Shown here: positions 32,102 through 41,560 of the stretch, in pieces
Position numbering within the stretch: the stretch's first letter is position 1
How the letters are laid out: each line of letters starts with the position of its first letter
Translations under genes and position numbers: made by a program
Assembly (NCBI RefSeq): GCF_016918565.1
Contig: NZ_JAFFQD010000018.1
Span: 1-64,000, forward strand
Length of the DNA: 64,000 nt
Origin: Desulfogranum marinum
Lineage (GTDB): Bacteria; Desulfobacterota; Desulfobulbia; Desulfobulbales; Desulfobulbaceae
Direction of reading: 5' to 3'
The notes under the pieces: model-generated
What the model saw: the letters and a program-made list of their open reading frames with translations, nothing else
What the model was told of the DNA's origin: nothing
Databases searched by the model: none

Positions 32102-33978
32102 TGTGCGGCATAGCAGGCTTTGTTCGCTTTTGCGGCGAAAATAAAACATCGGACACCAACTGCTTAGAAGAAATGGTGCAAACTCTCTATCACAGAGGGC
32201 CGGATGAAAAAGGTTTAGCAATACACCACGGTGTAGCAATGGGAATGCGACGCCTGGCAATCATAGACCTCAGTGGTGGAACTCAGCCTATTTATAACGA
32301 AGACAAAAGCATCTGGACTGTTTTTAACGGTGAGATCTATAATTTTCCACAGCTAAAAAAAGAACTCCAGCAGTATGGGCATATTTTCCGTACTGACAGT
32401 GACACCGAAGTAATTGTTCATGGATACGAACAGTGGGGAGCTGATTTTGTAAAACGCCTTAACGGTATGTTTGCTATCGCTCTGCACGACATGAATAAAA
32501 AGTGTTTCATTCTAGCACGCGACCACCTGGGAATAAAACCCCTCTACTTCTCCTTTCAGAAAGACCGATTACTGTTTGGATCAGAAATCAAGGCATTACT
32601 TACTACGCCCTGGGTTCAACGATCTCTCAACATGGAAGCTCTTGCAGAGTTTCTGGCGTGGGAATATACTCCAGGTACAGCTACCCTCTTTAAGGATATA
32701 AAAAAGTTGCTGCCTGGGCAGTTGCTACACATAAACCTGAACGCACCCCAATGTTCACCAAAAAGTTTTTGGGACATTCCTCTTTCTTCTCCTCTATCAC
32801 CATTTCTTTCTGAACATGAGTGGGAAGAAAAAATTCTCGCCCAGGTTCAAGCATCCACCCAGATGCAAATGATCAGCGATGTTCCGCTTGGTGCCTTTTT
32901 ATCAGGTGGTGTCGACTCCTCACTCATTGCCGCATGCATGGGGAAAGTCCAAACATTCAGCATAGGCTTTGATGACCCCACATACAACGAACTTACGTGG
33001 GCAAGAAAAGTCGCAGATCATATAGGCGTTGAACATAGAGACGAGATAATCCGCCCTGATATTGTCAGCCTTTTTGATCAACTGATGCACTTTATGGATG
33101 ATCCTATTGGTGATTTCTCTATTTTCCCGACCTTTCTCGTCTCTCAGCTTGCGAGACGTCATGTAACGGTTGCCTTGAGTGGTGACGGTGGAGATGAGCT
33201 TTTTGCAGGGTATGAAAGCTACCTTGCTCAAGAAAAAGCCCGCATATACCAGCGAATCCCTGCCTGGATGCGCCAAAGCCTTATTGAACCGATTATTTCC
33301 GGCCTCAAACCAAGCCCGCAAAAAAAAGGCCTGGTAAACAAAGCAAAAAGGTTCATTGAGGGTGCTGCCTACCCAGAATCCCTCTCTCATGCGAGATGGC
33401 GACTTTTTGTCAGCGACACCCTAAGAGAAAATTTACTTTCCCCTGATGCTCTGCAACAGGTGAAAAATCCTGCAGCACACCATATTGAACAACTTTTTCA
33501 ACAGGCCGGCAACAGGGGAGAACTTGACCAAAGTCTCTATGTTGATGTCAAGAGCTACCTCAGCGACAATATACTCACAAAAGTGGACCGTATGTCCATG
33601 GCTGTCAGCTTGGAAACGAGAGTCCCTTTACTGGACAAAGACCTTGTTGAGATGGCCTTTCAGGTACCTGAAAACTTCAAACTTTCAGGCAATGAAACCA
33701 AATCCATATTAAAAAAGGTTGCCAGTCGACTAGTACCCAAAGAGTGTATCTATCGTCCCAAAGAAGGCTTTTCGATTCCTATAAAACATTGGCTGAATAC
33801 TGAGTTCAAGCCATTAATGGACGAACACCTCAATAAACAATCAATTGACCAGGGCGGCATTTTCCAATGGCCGACAATTAAACGTCTTAAACAGGAGCAT
33901 AGCTCCGGACAAGCCAACCACAGTCATATTCTCTGGGCACTTATCGTTTTCCATGACTGGAACAAACGTTGGTGTTGA
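32101..33978 (+). CDS. asnB: Asparagine synthase (glutamine-hydrolysing), second copy
   Basis: A 625-residue full-length enzyme: MCGIAGFVRF with Cys2, RGPDEKG near 34, LSGGVDSS near 265 and SGDGGDELFAGYES near 360. It is clearly related to the copy at 27785 but not a recent duplicate, since the sequences differ through most of their length. It starts inside the GT4 stop codon. In this setting it probably amidates a sugar carboxylate. Having two copies on opposite arms suggests two amidated residues or two different substrates (inference). Confidence 0.92.
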   Translation: MCGIAGFVRFCGENKTSDTNCLEEMVQTLYHRGPDEKGLAIHHGVAMGMRRLAIIDLSGGTQPIYNEDKSIWTVFNGEIYNFPQLKKELQQYGHIFRTDSDTEVIVHGYEQWGADFVKRLNGMFAIALHDMNKKCFILARDHLGIKPLYFSFQKDRLLFGSEIKALLTTPWVQRSLNMEALAEFLAWEYTPGTATLFKDIKKLLPGQLLHINLNAPQCSPKSFWDIPLSSPLSPFLSEHEWEEKILAQVQASTQMQMISDVPLGAFLSGGVDSSLIAACMGKVQTFSIGFDDPTYNELTWARKVADHIGVEHRDEIIRPDIVSLFDQLMHFMDDPIGDFSIFPTFLVSQLARRHVTVALSGDGGDELFAGYESYLAQEKARIYQRIPAWMRQSLIEPIISGLKPSPQKKGLVNKAKRFIEGAAYPESLSHARWRLFVSDTLRENLLSPDALQQVKNPAAHHIEQLFQQAGNRGELDQSLYVDVKSYLSDNILTKVDRMSMAVSLETRVPLLDKDLVEMAFQVPENFKLSGNETKSILKKVASRLVPKECIYRPKEGFSIPIKHWLNTEFKPLMDEHLNKQSIDQGGIFQWPTIKRLKQEHSSGQANHSHILWALIVFHDWNKRWC

Positions 33979-34035
33979 CCATGATAAACCAACTACTGTA
34001 ACCAACTTCCCTCCAACCCTTTTAGCAACTCCATT

Positions 34036-35562
34036 ATGGCTACTATCACTAGAGAACCACGCTTAGCAACCCAGACTCATTATGACCTTATTATTATCGG
34101 AGGGGGTATATACGGCGTTGCGCTTGCCTACACAGCTTCTCAGATGGGGTTAACAAACCTGGTCATCGAAAAAAAAGATTTTGGATGGTCGACTACATAC
34201 AACCATCTGCGAACAGTGCACGGAGGACTACGCTATCTCCAGACTCTTGATTTACACCGTTTCAAAGAATCTGTAGCAGAAAGACACTGGTTCCTCAAAG
34301 AATTTCCAGGCCTGGTTAGGCCTTTACCTTGTCTCATGCCTCTATACGGCAACGGTCCGTACCGACCATCTGTTTTTAAGATGGCTCTTCTTGCTAACGA
34401 TTTCCTCTCTCGAAAAAGAAATGAGTCTGTTGCACCCGGCCAAGAACTGAATAATGGCCAAGTTATATCTCCTGAACAAGTAGTTAATTTTTTCCCACAG
34501 GTAGACCGTGAAGGTTTAAAGGGTGGAGCAGTTTGGTATGATGGAGGCATGCCATTTTCTCAACTGCTTATTATGGAAATGCTTCAGAGAGCATGCGCCA
34601 ATAAAACCACAGCCCTTAATTACATGGAAGCTGAAGACATCGTTGCCAGCAAGCAAAAGGTATGCGGAGTCAAATGCCGTGACCAAGAAACCGGTGCTTT
34701 TTTAGAATTTAAAAGTCCTCGCATCGTTAATGCGACAGGTCCCTGGTGCAGAGATCTTGCTGCCAAATTTCATGATGACGACCCAGATCTTTTCAAGTAT
34801 TCCATAGCCTGGAACGTTCTTTTTGATCGTCCTGCACTTTCAGACCATTCTTTAGCCATCAAGCCCAAGCGTCCCAACAGCAGCATGTACTTTGTGCACG
34901 GTTTTAACGGGAGACTCATGGGAGGCACTATCCATTCCCCTTGGGATAAGGTATGTGATAATCCTCAACCGTCATTACAGGATGTTGCAGCGTACATAGA
35001 TGACCTTAATTTGACTGTCCCAGGTCTAAAGTTAAAACAGAAAGATGTCCTTCAAATCTATTCCGGCCTGCTACCGGCTCAAGAACAGGGTACCGCTAAA
35101 CTCGCAAATCGCCCAATCATTAAGGATCATGGCGCATCCGGCGGTCCTCAAGGAATATATACTGTCTCCGGCGTTAAATTCACAACAGCCAGGCTCGTTG
35201 CAGAGCAGGCCTTGCGCACAATTTTCCCTCATTTCAAAAAAGATGCGGCTCAACCGGACTTTGCCTCATCTATTCAATCACCGGCGGAACCAGATGGGCT
35301 TTTCAGCTATGACTGGTATCCAGAAGCAGGTGATGAGCAATGGCAAGAAAGACTCAGCCGCATCATATGTAACCAATCCGTACACCATCTTGAAGATCTT
35401 ATACTTCGCAGGACTACCCTTGGTGACAATCCCCACAGGGCACTCGACATCGCTCCACGGATTACGGCTCTTTTTCCATGGGACGCAGAACGGAAAAAAC
35501 AGGAATTAGAAAACATGACGACCTATTTTCAGTCGAGAAACACAAAAAGTTATGGCTCGTAA
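34036..35562 (+). CDS. FAD-dependent oxidoreductase, GlpD-like
   Basis: A 508-residue enzyme with the Rossmann FAD-binding motif DLIIIGGGIYGVALAYTA at about 16-33 and the family block NHLRTVHGGLRYLQ near 56-69, as in glycerol-3-phosphate dehydrogenase. The middle holds ATGPWCRDLAAKF. GlpD normally oxidises glycerol-3-phosphate at the membrane; in a glycan cluster the substrate may be another hydroxy acid or sugar phosphate. No glycerol genes are nearby. It lies 57 bases after the asparagine synthase gene in the same operon. Confidence 0.85.
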   Translation: MATITREPRLATQTHYDLIIIGGGIYGVALAYTASQMGLTNLVIEKKDFGWSTTYNHLRTVHGGLRYLQTLDLHRFKESVAERHWFLKEFPGLVRPLPCLMPLYGNGPYRPSVFKMALLANDFLSRKRNESVAPGQELNNGQVISPEQVVNFFPQVDREGLKGGAVWYDGGMPFSQLLIMEMLQRACANKTTALNYMEAEDIVASKQKVCGVKCRDQETGAFLEFKSPRIVNATGPWCRDLAAKFHDDDPDLFKYSIAWNVLFDRPALSDHSLAIKPKRPNSSMYFVHGFNGRLMGGTIHSPWDKVCDNPQPSLQDVAAYIDDLNLTVPGLKLKQKDVLQIYSGLLPAQEQGTAKLANRPIIKDHGASGGPQGIYTVSGVKFTTARLVAEQALRTIFPHFKKDAAQPDFASSIQSPAEPDGLFSYDWYPEAGDEQWQERLSRIICNQSVHHLEDLILRRTTLGDNPHRALDIAPRITALFPWDAERKKQELENMTTYFQSRNTKSYGS

Positions 35563-35739
35563 AGTTAATTTCCCCTTTTTTTCTTAAAAAGCATCCACAC
35601 TCTCTAAACTCCTTCTAGCTTTTTCTTTACGACAATGTTTGCCTTCTATTACGGTGATATGTTAGCAATACTGACTACATTGTTATTTTTTTCGATAAAA
35701 ATATCGCCTTTATCCACTCTTTAAACCTTATTCTATTAA

Positions 35740-36561
35740 ATGAGCGCAGCAATGACGGATACACTTCCTTGGCAAATTCGCATGTTTCGAAAAACACTCA
35801 AGAAACAAATGCGGTTACGTGAGCTGACAAATCTTTTAACCCCCATTCAAAACGATGAAAAATGTCTTTTAGTCACATGCGGTGATAACAATGGAGCAAT
35901 GAACTATTACCTCCGGGAACTTGGCGGTAAATGGTCATGGGCAGAGCTTGAGGAACAGTCGCTTGAAGAGATGAAAGAACTACTTCAAGAAGATGTCCTT
36001 CGAGGCAGCTATGAAAAACTCGACTATGAAGACCAATATTTTGACCGTGTTGTTTCCATAGATTGCCTGGAACATATTGAGGACCCTGTACTTTTCACAA
36101 ATGAACTCCACCGCATCACAAAAATTGGTGGACGGGTTATTATAACAATTCCAGGGGGGGATCAAAGTAAGGTTGTCAATAAACTTAAAAACGTAGTTGG
36201 TATGACCAAAGAATCATATGGTCATATCCGTGACGGCTTGACCGTTGCCGAGCTTCAACCTATCATGAAAAATGCAGGATACACACCGTTAAAAAATGTC
36301 ACCTTCTCACGTTTCTTCACTGAGATGGTCGAACTCATCATCAACGTCCTGTATGTGAAAATACTTTCTAAAAAATCGGAAGCTAAAGTCGAAGAAGGGA
36401 CTATTGCCCCGGCGACCAAGGATCAATTGAAATCAGTTGAAAAGTCCTACAAAATGTATGCGATTGCCTATCCATTTTTCAAGGCGATTTCTTCATTGGA
36501 TGTTCTACTGTCCTGGTCGGAAGGTTACGTAACAATGACAGAGGGGAAACGGGATGCCTGA
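35740..36561 (+). CDS. Class I SAM-dependent methyltransferase
   Basis: A 273-residue protein with a Rossmann methyltransferase fold: CLLVTCGDNNGAMNYYL as motif I near 44-60 and VVSIDCLEHIEDPVLF near 103-118 (motif IV). GGRVIITIPGG follows. The usual DxGCGxG loop reads TCGDNNG, a variant seen in some sugar methyltransferases. It probably methylates a sugar hydroxyl or carboxyl of the glycan. The stop overlaps the start of the epimerase gene by eight bases. Confidence 0.85.
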   Translation: MSAAMTDTLPWQIRMFRKTLKKQMRLRELTNLLTPIQNDEKCLLVTCGDNNGAMNYYLRELGGKWSWAELEEQSLEEMKELLQEDVLRGSYEKLDYEDQYFDRVVSIDCLEHIEDPVLFTNELHRITKIGGRVIITIPGGDQSKVVNKLKNVVGMTKESYGHIRDGLTVAELQPIMKNAGYTPLKNVTFSRFFTEMVELIINVLYVKILSKKSEAKVEEGTIAPATKDQLKSVEKSYKMYAIAYPFFKAISSLDVLLSWSEGYVTMTEGKRDA

Positions 36562-37543
36562 TGAGGTTAAAAAAATTCTAGTGACTGGTGCCGGCGGTTT
36601 TCTTGGGTATCACATGGCCAACTTTCTCAGTGATCAAGGATACACCGTTACAGGGATGGACGTTCATTTTCCAGAAACCACACCCGACGGAAGCAAGCCG
36701 CGATTTCAAACTGTTCATTCAGACTTCAGAAAATGGGAGGTTACCAAAAAAGCCCTTGAAGGTGCTGACATAGTTTATCACTTTGCAAGTGCTCACCTGC
36801 AGATCAGCCTCGATGAGGCTGAGTACTGGGATATTAATGTCCGCAGCATGCCAACCTTGCTCAAAGCAGCCAAAGCAGCAGGATGCAAACGGTTCATCCA
36901 TGTAAGTTCTGTGGGGGCCTATGGAAAACTTACAGAAATTCCTGCAAACGAAGAAACCGTTTGTCACCCCCAATCCACCTATGGAGAAACAAAACTGGCC
37001 GGCGAGCAGGAAGTTATTTCCACCTGCAAGGAACTGGACTTACCGTTTGTCATCCTGAGACCGGCATGGATATACGGACTGGGGTGTCCCCGCACAGCAA
37101 AACTACATCGCATGCTTAAGAAAAAACGTTTCATTATGATTGGCAAAGGCCTCAATAAAAGGCATCCGATGTATATAAAAGATATGCTGAAGGCATTCCG
37201 GCTTGCCATGGATAGTGACCCGGCCCTTGGTGAAACGATGATAATAGGCGGAGATCAGATTATTACCACCAAAGAGCTCGTCGAAACCTTTTCCAATAAA
37301 CTTCATATTCCAGGGCCGCTCATTACCCTTCCCTATCAGGTTGGAGTAATTCTGGCAACTGTAGTAGAGACCCTGTTTGGGATCTTAGGCAAAGAACCGC
37401 CACTATCAAGAAGAACCCTCGAATTTTTTGACACAGACAATGGATTTGATGTCTCAAAATCAAAAAGACTACTCGCCTTTACACCGCAGTATTCTTTTAA
37501 AGAGGGTGTTGAAGACTACGCCGAGGAATTCAGCAGGTTGTAA
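36554..37543 (+). CDS. NAD-dependent sugar epimerase/dehydratase (SDR)
   Basis: A 329-residue extended short-chain dehydrogenase. The cofactor loop VTGAGGFLGYHMA is at 11-23, HVSSVGAYG near 117, and the catalytic Tyr-x3-Lys pair is in STYGETKLAGE near 137-147. The C-terminus is hydrophobic (YQVGVILATVVETLFG). It could act on a nucleotide sugar or on a glycolipid; the reaction cannot be told from sequence. The ATG is preceded by GAGGGG. It closes the plus-strand operon and overlaps the convergent hydrolase gene by 14 bases at the 3' end. Confidence 0.87.
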   Translation: MPDEVKKILVTGAGGFLGYHMANFLSDQGYTVTGMDVHFPETTPDGSKPRFQTVHSDFRKWEVTKKALEGADIVYHFASAHLQISLDEAEYWDINVRSMPTLLKAAKAAGCKRFIHVSSVGAYGKLTEIPANEETVCHPQSTYGETKLAGEQEVISTCKELDLPFVILRPAWIYGLGCPRTAKLHRMLKKKRFIMIGKGLNKRHPMYIKDMLKAFRLAMDSDPALGETMIIGGDQIITTKELVETFSNKLHIPGPLITLPYQVGVILATVVETLFGILGKEPPLSRRTLEFFDTDNGFDVSKSKRLLAFTPQYSFKEGVEDYAEEFSRL

Positions 37544-39218
37544 ACCGGGTCATACCAAAAAGCCAATCAAGGATATTGCGCAGATAATCAGACCAACGTG
37601 GTTTACCTGTAACCGTTTCCACATACCAGTTATCCACAAGTGTTGTCAGTTGTTCCATTGTAGAAGGGTTATAGAGGATCTGTCCGTTGCGAGCACTGAC
37701 ATTACAATTATGATCAGCCTTGTATAACGTCTTGTATTTTTTGGGAAAACTACTTTCTTTAGCATAACAACGCAAAAAATTCTTGTCAGCTGCAGGTTCC
37801 CTCTGTCCATCGATAAATAACACAGGTTTATGGTGCCAGCTCCTCAATTTTGGCCGCATGTGCACCATATCCCTCGCCAGAATACTCTCCAGCCATACCT
37901 CTTTTGTATACCAATCAGGAAAGGTTGCTCGTCCGTACTGTTGTTGGCCGATATGATGCGCCCAATGCCAAAAAAAATCACGATCCGGAGGATAGTGAAA
38001 TCGTTCCCACACCCGCCGTGGCGGACCTACAAGGACAACAGTACTTACTTGATCGGACTCCATGCCTACCCTTAAAGCCGGATCGGCGCCCATGGAATGC
38101 CCTATCACCCCTATCTGGTCTGATTTAACCAAAGGAAGATCTGCCAAATAGGTGATGGCCGCACGGGTTTCCACCTCCAAATCAACCCTTCGAGCTACCT
38201 CCCCAGCAAAGGGATCTTCAGAATGACCGTAGCCTGCAAAGTCTATTGTCATCACCAAATACCCTTTTAAAGCCATTTCCTGCGCCATTACCTGATACAA
38301 AGGAAACATCTGACCTGCCGGATAATTCCCATGAAGAAGCAGTAATGCTGGTATTTTTCCTTTTGTGTCTTTTGCCCTATATACTCTCGCACTAATTTTC
38401 AACCCATCCTTTCTTTGAAAGGAAAGTGCCTGCCTGTCAAAATCTTTTTTATATGCTTGAATAACCTGGTTACCTTGGTCACCAATCAAAGATTTTTTTC
38501 CTACCACTTCCAACCAACAATACAGCCCTGCGCAACACCAGATAACAATCGCTAAAACTATACAGACGCAATGTGCCCATAATTTCCACAAGGTTGGTCG
38601 TGCAGACAATATTACCTCACGCTGCCCTCTCATATTGGCAAGATTCCATGAAAATCGAGATTGAAAAACCACCAGAGGGTACATCATAAAAACTAAGGCA
38701 AACACAAGCCCTGGAGAAACAGCAATGCTGGAAAGTAATGAACGGTTTACATTCACCAGAACCTGTGGATCGGGCTGTTGCCATGTTACGAGAGCACTCC
38801 CTTTACTATCAACTGTTAATAAGTTGATATCTCTCAATTCTTTGAGTTTATCTGGCTCTATAACAACAACTTCATCCTTGGTATCAACAAGAGCAAGGTG
38901 CTCTATGTTTACTTGATTTCCCTTACCCTCAAAATCTACTCTTAACTTACGCACTCGTGTGGATGGCAGGGAATAACGAATAGACTGGCTTTGAAACCCA
39001 CCGCGGAGCTGCTGTTTTACACTGACTTGCTCTGAGAACCCACTGCCTGTATCAAAGAACACTTGAACAACCGTCGGAGAATCTGCGGCAGCTTGCAACA
39101 AAAGATAGGATTCTTGTTTAGGTGGGCTCAAAAAAACTGCGAGAATTAAAGCAATAGCAGTAGAGAGAAAAAAACACCACACGAGTGAAGGAGGATGAAG
39201 AAATAACTTATTTTTCAT
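37530..39218 (-). CDS. Membrane-anchored alpha/beta hydrolase with N-terminal ectodomain
   Basis: A 562-residue protein from the ATG at 39218 (a GTG at 39236 gives 568). A signal or anchor (about 11-32) is followed by a beta-rich outside domain (about 35-160), two membrane segments, and then an alpha/beta hydrolase. The hydrolase has LLLHGNYPAGQ, IDFAGYGHSEDP, the nucleophile elbow GVIGHSMGAD (Ser375), LFIDGQREPAAD with the likely Asp, and KADHNCNV with His. The outside domain matches the ectodomain of 13702 in layout and motif spacing. Probable ester hydrolase acting outside the inner membrane. Neither candidate start has a strong ribosome site. Confidence 0.82.
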   Translation of the reverse strand: MKNKLFLHPPSLVWCFFLSTAIALILAVFLSPPKQESYLLLQAAADSPTVVQVFFDTGSGFSEQVSVKQQLRGGFQSQSIRYSLPSTRVRKLRVDFEGKGNQVNIEHLALVDTKDEVVVIEPDKLKELRDINLLTVDSKGSALVTWQQPDPQVLVNVNRSLLSSIAVSPGLVFALVFMMYPLVVFQSRFSWNLANMRGQREVILSARPTLWKLWAHCVCIVLAIVIWCCAGLYCWLEVVGKKSLIGDQGNQVIQAYKKDFDRQALSFQRKDGLKISARVYRAKDTKGKIPALLLLHGNYPAGQMFPLYQVMAQEMALKGYLVMTIDFAGYGHSEDPFAGEVARRVDLEVETRAAITYLADLPLVKSDQIGVIGHSMGADPALRVGMESDQVSTVVLVGPPRRVWERFHYPPDRDFFWHWAHHIGQQQYGRATFPDWYTKEVWLESILARDMVHMRPKLRSWHHKPVLFIDGQREPAADKNFLRCYAKESSFPKKYKTLYKADHNCNVSARNGQILYNPSTMEQLTTLVDNWYVETVTGKPRWSDYLRNILDWLFGMTRFTTC

Positions 39219-39689
39219 TGCACTAGTAAATAACACCGCCAGCTATTGACACAGTAAAAAATGTGCCCCAAAAGCGTTAATCACACTTTAGACATCTACT
39301 CACTGGTCTACCTAAATTTTTGAGATAAGCTGCACTTTAAACAAAACGATAGGTTTGAGAAATAAATATCTTTGCAGCACCCATGGTGATAGATGATTCG
39401 CGAGCAAGATTAATTAATTAAAGGGTGTTGCTAACAATATAACGTGAGTGAAAAAATCTCCCGGGGGGGGGGGGCATCGATGTAAAAACAGGCTAACCCG
39501 ACTTCGCGATACAGCTCACTTAAAAGTCAGCCTCACGCTTAAGACAAGAACAGACGAGATGTTTACATAACAATACAAGGATATAAGGAAATAAACATTA
39601 CTTGACCAACTGCTAGGAGTGACTACTAATTTTCTTCATATAACCGGGCCCCCAAAAACCTTATGAGGACCCAGTTAATCTATTAAAGG
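39219..39689. other. Intergenic region with a 12-G tract
   Basis: About 470 bases without a convincing gene. It contains a run of twelve G residues at 39463-39474, which is out of keeping with the AT-leaning surroundings, and a hairpin just past the 39690 gene (39642-39676). The tract lies about 245 bases upstream of the hydrolase start. I saw no small ORF with a good start here. Confidence 0.6.
39642..39676 (-). terminator. Hairpin downstream of the exported-protein gene
   Basis: AACTGGGTCC and GGGCCCGGTT (minus strand) form a 10-bp stem with two G-U pairs, 14 bases after the stop of 39690. No T-run follows, so it may be a weak terminator or an mRNA 3'-end stabiliser. As plus-strand RNA the two positions would be C-A mismatches, which favours the minus-strand reading. 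Confidence 0.4.
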
Positions 39690-40289
39690 TTAATAGTAGA
39701 TCGTTATAGATCTAGCGGAGCTACCTGGCTTAGCATAGACTTCCATCTTGTGGACGTCTTTATGATACGTGTAGTTGCCACCAGGCCTATAGCCCATCCC
39801 TCCTTGATTAACGTCTTTTTTCGTATCTGGAACGTACAGCACTTCGCCAGAGTCAAACACTATCTTAAGAGACGGTCCGTATTGTGGACCGAGTTTATCG
39901 GAAACAAACTTTGACCTGATCACACCATCGATATAAATGGGTCCGGTTCGGCTAATTGTTTCAGAGTTACTGCTTTCAGGCTCTTCTTCAGCTGCTTCAT
40001 CTGCCCCAGTAACTCTTTCAATTTCTGCTTCTACGTCTTCAACAGCTGCTTGAAGAGTTGCTTCAAGACCACTCGTTGTTGCATGTGCTGGTAGAGAACC
40101 AAATTCTACCAGTGGTGTCGTCCATTTGTCAGGGATAACACTGCAACAGGCCAGCGCTGTAGATCCCACAGCAATTTTACGAACAATTTTCCTTCTCTTG
40201 TGATCTACTTCTGCCGATCTATCAAACAATACCTGCTCTTCTGTATACTCTTCTGGAACTGTTGGCACTTTGTCAACATTTCTACTCAT
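39690..40289 (-). CDS. Exported Tat-like protein with a WTTP...LPAHA motif
   Basis: A 199-residue protein. The first 30 residues are charged. Then KRRKIVRKIAVGSTALACC (31-49) looks like a twin-arginine signal with its hydrophobic stretch, and WTTPLVEFGSLPAHATTS (56-73) ends at a signal-peptidase-like AHA. An acidic region (84-106) follows, and the C-terminal 90 residues look like a small beta domain (VFDSGEVLYVP, ARSITIYY). Short proteins with the RRK...WxxPxVxxxxLPAHAxTS pattern recur in sulfur- and sulfate-cycling Proteobacteria, often beside PqqD/HprK-like genes; their role is not established. GAGGT five bases ahead of the ATG gives a strong start. A possible substrate of the neighbouring cassette. 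Confidence 0.72.
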   Translation of the reverse strand: MSRNVDKVPTVPEEYTEEQVLFDRSAEVDHKRRKIVRKIAVGSTALACCSVIPDKWTTPLVEFGSLPAHATTSGLEATLQAAVEDVEAEIERVTGADEAAEEEPESSNSETISRTGPIYIDGVIRSKFVSDKLGPQYGPSLKIVFDSGEVLYVPDTKKDVNQGGMGYRPGGNYTYHKDVHKMEVYAKPGSSARSITIYY

Positions 40290-40337
40290 CAGCTACCTCA
40301 TGCATTAAAGGAATAGTCAATTTTTAAAGACCATACC

Positions 40338-40365
40338 AATCTACACAAAAAACACCAATAATCAA
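40338..40365 (-). promoter_or_regulatory. Possible promoter for the exported-protein gene
   Basis: On the minus strand TTGATT (360-365 within this block) is followed after 16 bases by TAGATT (338-343), four of six matches to the -10. The gene start lies about 50 bases on. It would separate 39690 from the upstream nucleotidyltransferase gene. Confidence 0.3.
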
Positions 40366-40411
40366 GGTATTTCGACATGTTAAAGAATACTTATTGAAAC
40401 CATTGCCTTTT

Positions 40412-41548
40412 TCAACGATCCCACTTTGTAGTAGCAGAAGAATGCCAAAATGTTTTCGCCCAACGCCAAAGAGTACGAGGATGATCAACAAATCGAATTT
40501 TGTAATATTCAGGACCAGTTAAGCAACCATAGTACATCTGTACCCACCACTGTGAAGGCCATATTGTATCTTTGGCATATTCGACTAGGCCATGAGCAGA
40601 AGCTTCCTTTACCGCTCTTAACGGCCACCCTGCATAAGGTTTTCCCACATTATCTGGTTTTTTTTCGACATCCATGGATAGGGCTTCCTTCACTACAGGG
40701 TCCCAAGGAGTCAAAAAATGCAAGCGCGATAAAACAATAAATACCGAAGGGAAAACAACCCGGACTTTATCCCAGTCAATTAGTTCATAACACTGTTCAA
40801 CAAGAGAGACGAGATCAGCAACATGTATCAGCCGGAATGGTTCGTACGTCAGCGGTGAGCGAAAACCATGCAAGTAAACATAATACAAGGTGTCTTCCAA
40901 GCTGAGACTAGAAGCACTGAACCCATTAATTGAAAAGTTCATTGCCGATTCTTTCAACTTTTCATAGGTCATCCATTGATGATGCAGTTGTTTGGGCAGC
41001 AATTCACGATGGATCTCAATAGATATCGGCAAACCTTGAACAACTTTGACCAAAGGTACAAGGTGGTGATGGTCATCCCCTATTGCCGGATGTGCAGCAG
41101 GCAAAAATCCGATTTTAAACAATAAGTGTTGCGCATGATCAACATCTTCTCTTTTAACCAGAATGTCTATATCCCGCATAGGTCGGTAACATGGATCTTG
41201 ATAAATAACATGACCGAGAGCACTCCCTTTGAGTAGAAGCGATTCAACACCGTTTTCATGAAAAATCGTCAGGATTTCAATTAGAGTATTATTGCGGATT
41301 GCAGTAGACTTTTTCTGCCTCAGATAGAGGCTTTGGAGCAGACGCCTAGCGTGCAAAGGAAGAGTATAAGTTGTCGAAGCAAGATGCTTGTAAAGAAGAG
41401 GAGCTATACCCTGTCTTTCCGCTTCACAAATCAACTCTTCCCAATTCCACAATTCGCCATCAGCACTATCTAGAAGACCCGTTAATCTACGGTATATTTG
41501 ATCATGGCCAACATCACGTGAACAGAGTGCAAGTATCGTACGAATCAT
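40412..41548 (-). CDS. Nucleotidyltransferase family protein (PF14907-like)
   Basis: A 378-residue protein of the uncharacterised nucleotidyltransferase family found beside HprK-like and PqqD-like genes. The pol-beta-type site is visible: SLLLKGSALG at about 103-112, then RPMRDIDILVK at 122-132 with the Asp-x-Asp pair at 126 and 128. Helix-rich parts flank it. The family probably adds a nucleotide or a related group to an unknown acceptor. It lies 13 bases after the kinase-like gene and is likely co-translated in one transcript. Confidence 0.83.
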   Translation of the reverse strand: MIRTILALCSRDVGHDQIYRRLTGLLDSADGELWNWEELICEAERQGIAPLLYKHLASTTYTLPLHARRLLQSLYLRQKKSTAIRNNTLIEILTIFHENGVESLLLKGSALGHVIYQDPCYRPMRDIDILVKREDVDHAQHLLFKIGFLPAAHPAIGDDHHHLVPLVKVVQGLPISIEIHRELLPKQLHHQWMTYEKLKESAMNFSINGFSASSLSLEDTLYYVYLHGFRSPLTYEPFRLIHVADLVSLVEQCYELIDWDKVRVVFPSVFIVLSRLHFLTPWDPVVKEALSMDVEKKPDNVGKPYAGWPLRAVKEASAHGLVEYAKDTIWPSQWWVQMYYGCLTGPEYYKIRFVDHPRTLWRWAKTFWHSSATTKWDR

Positions 41549-41560
41549 GGGCTATGGATT

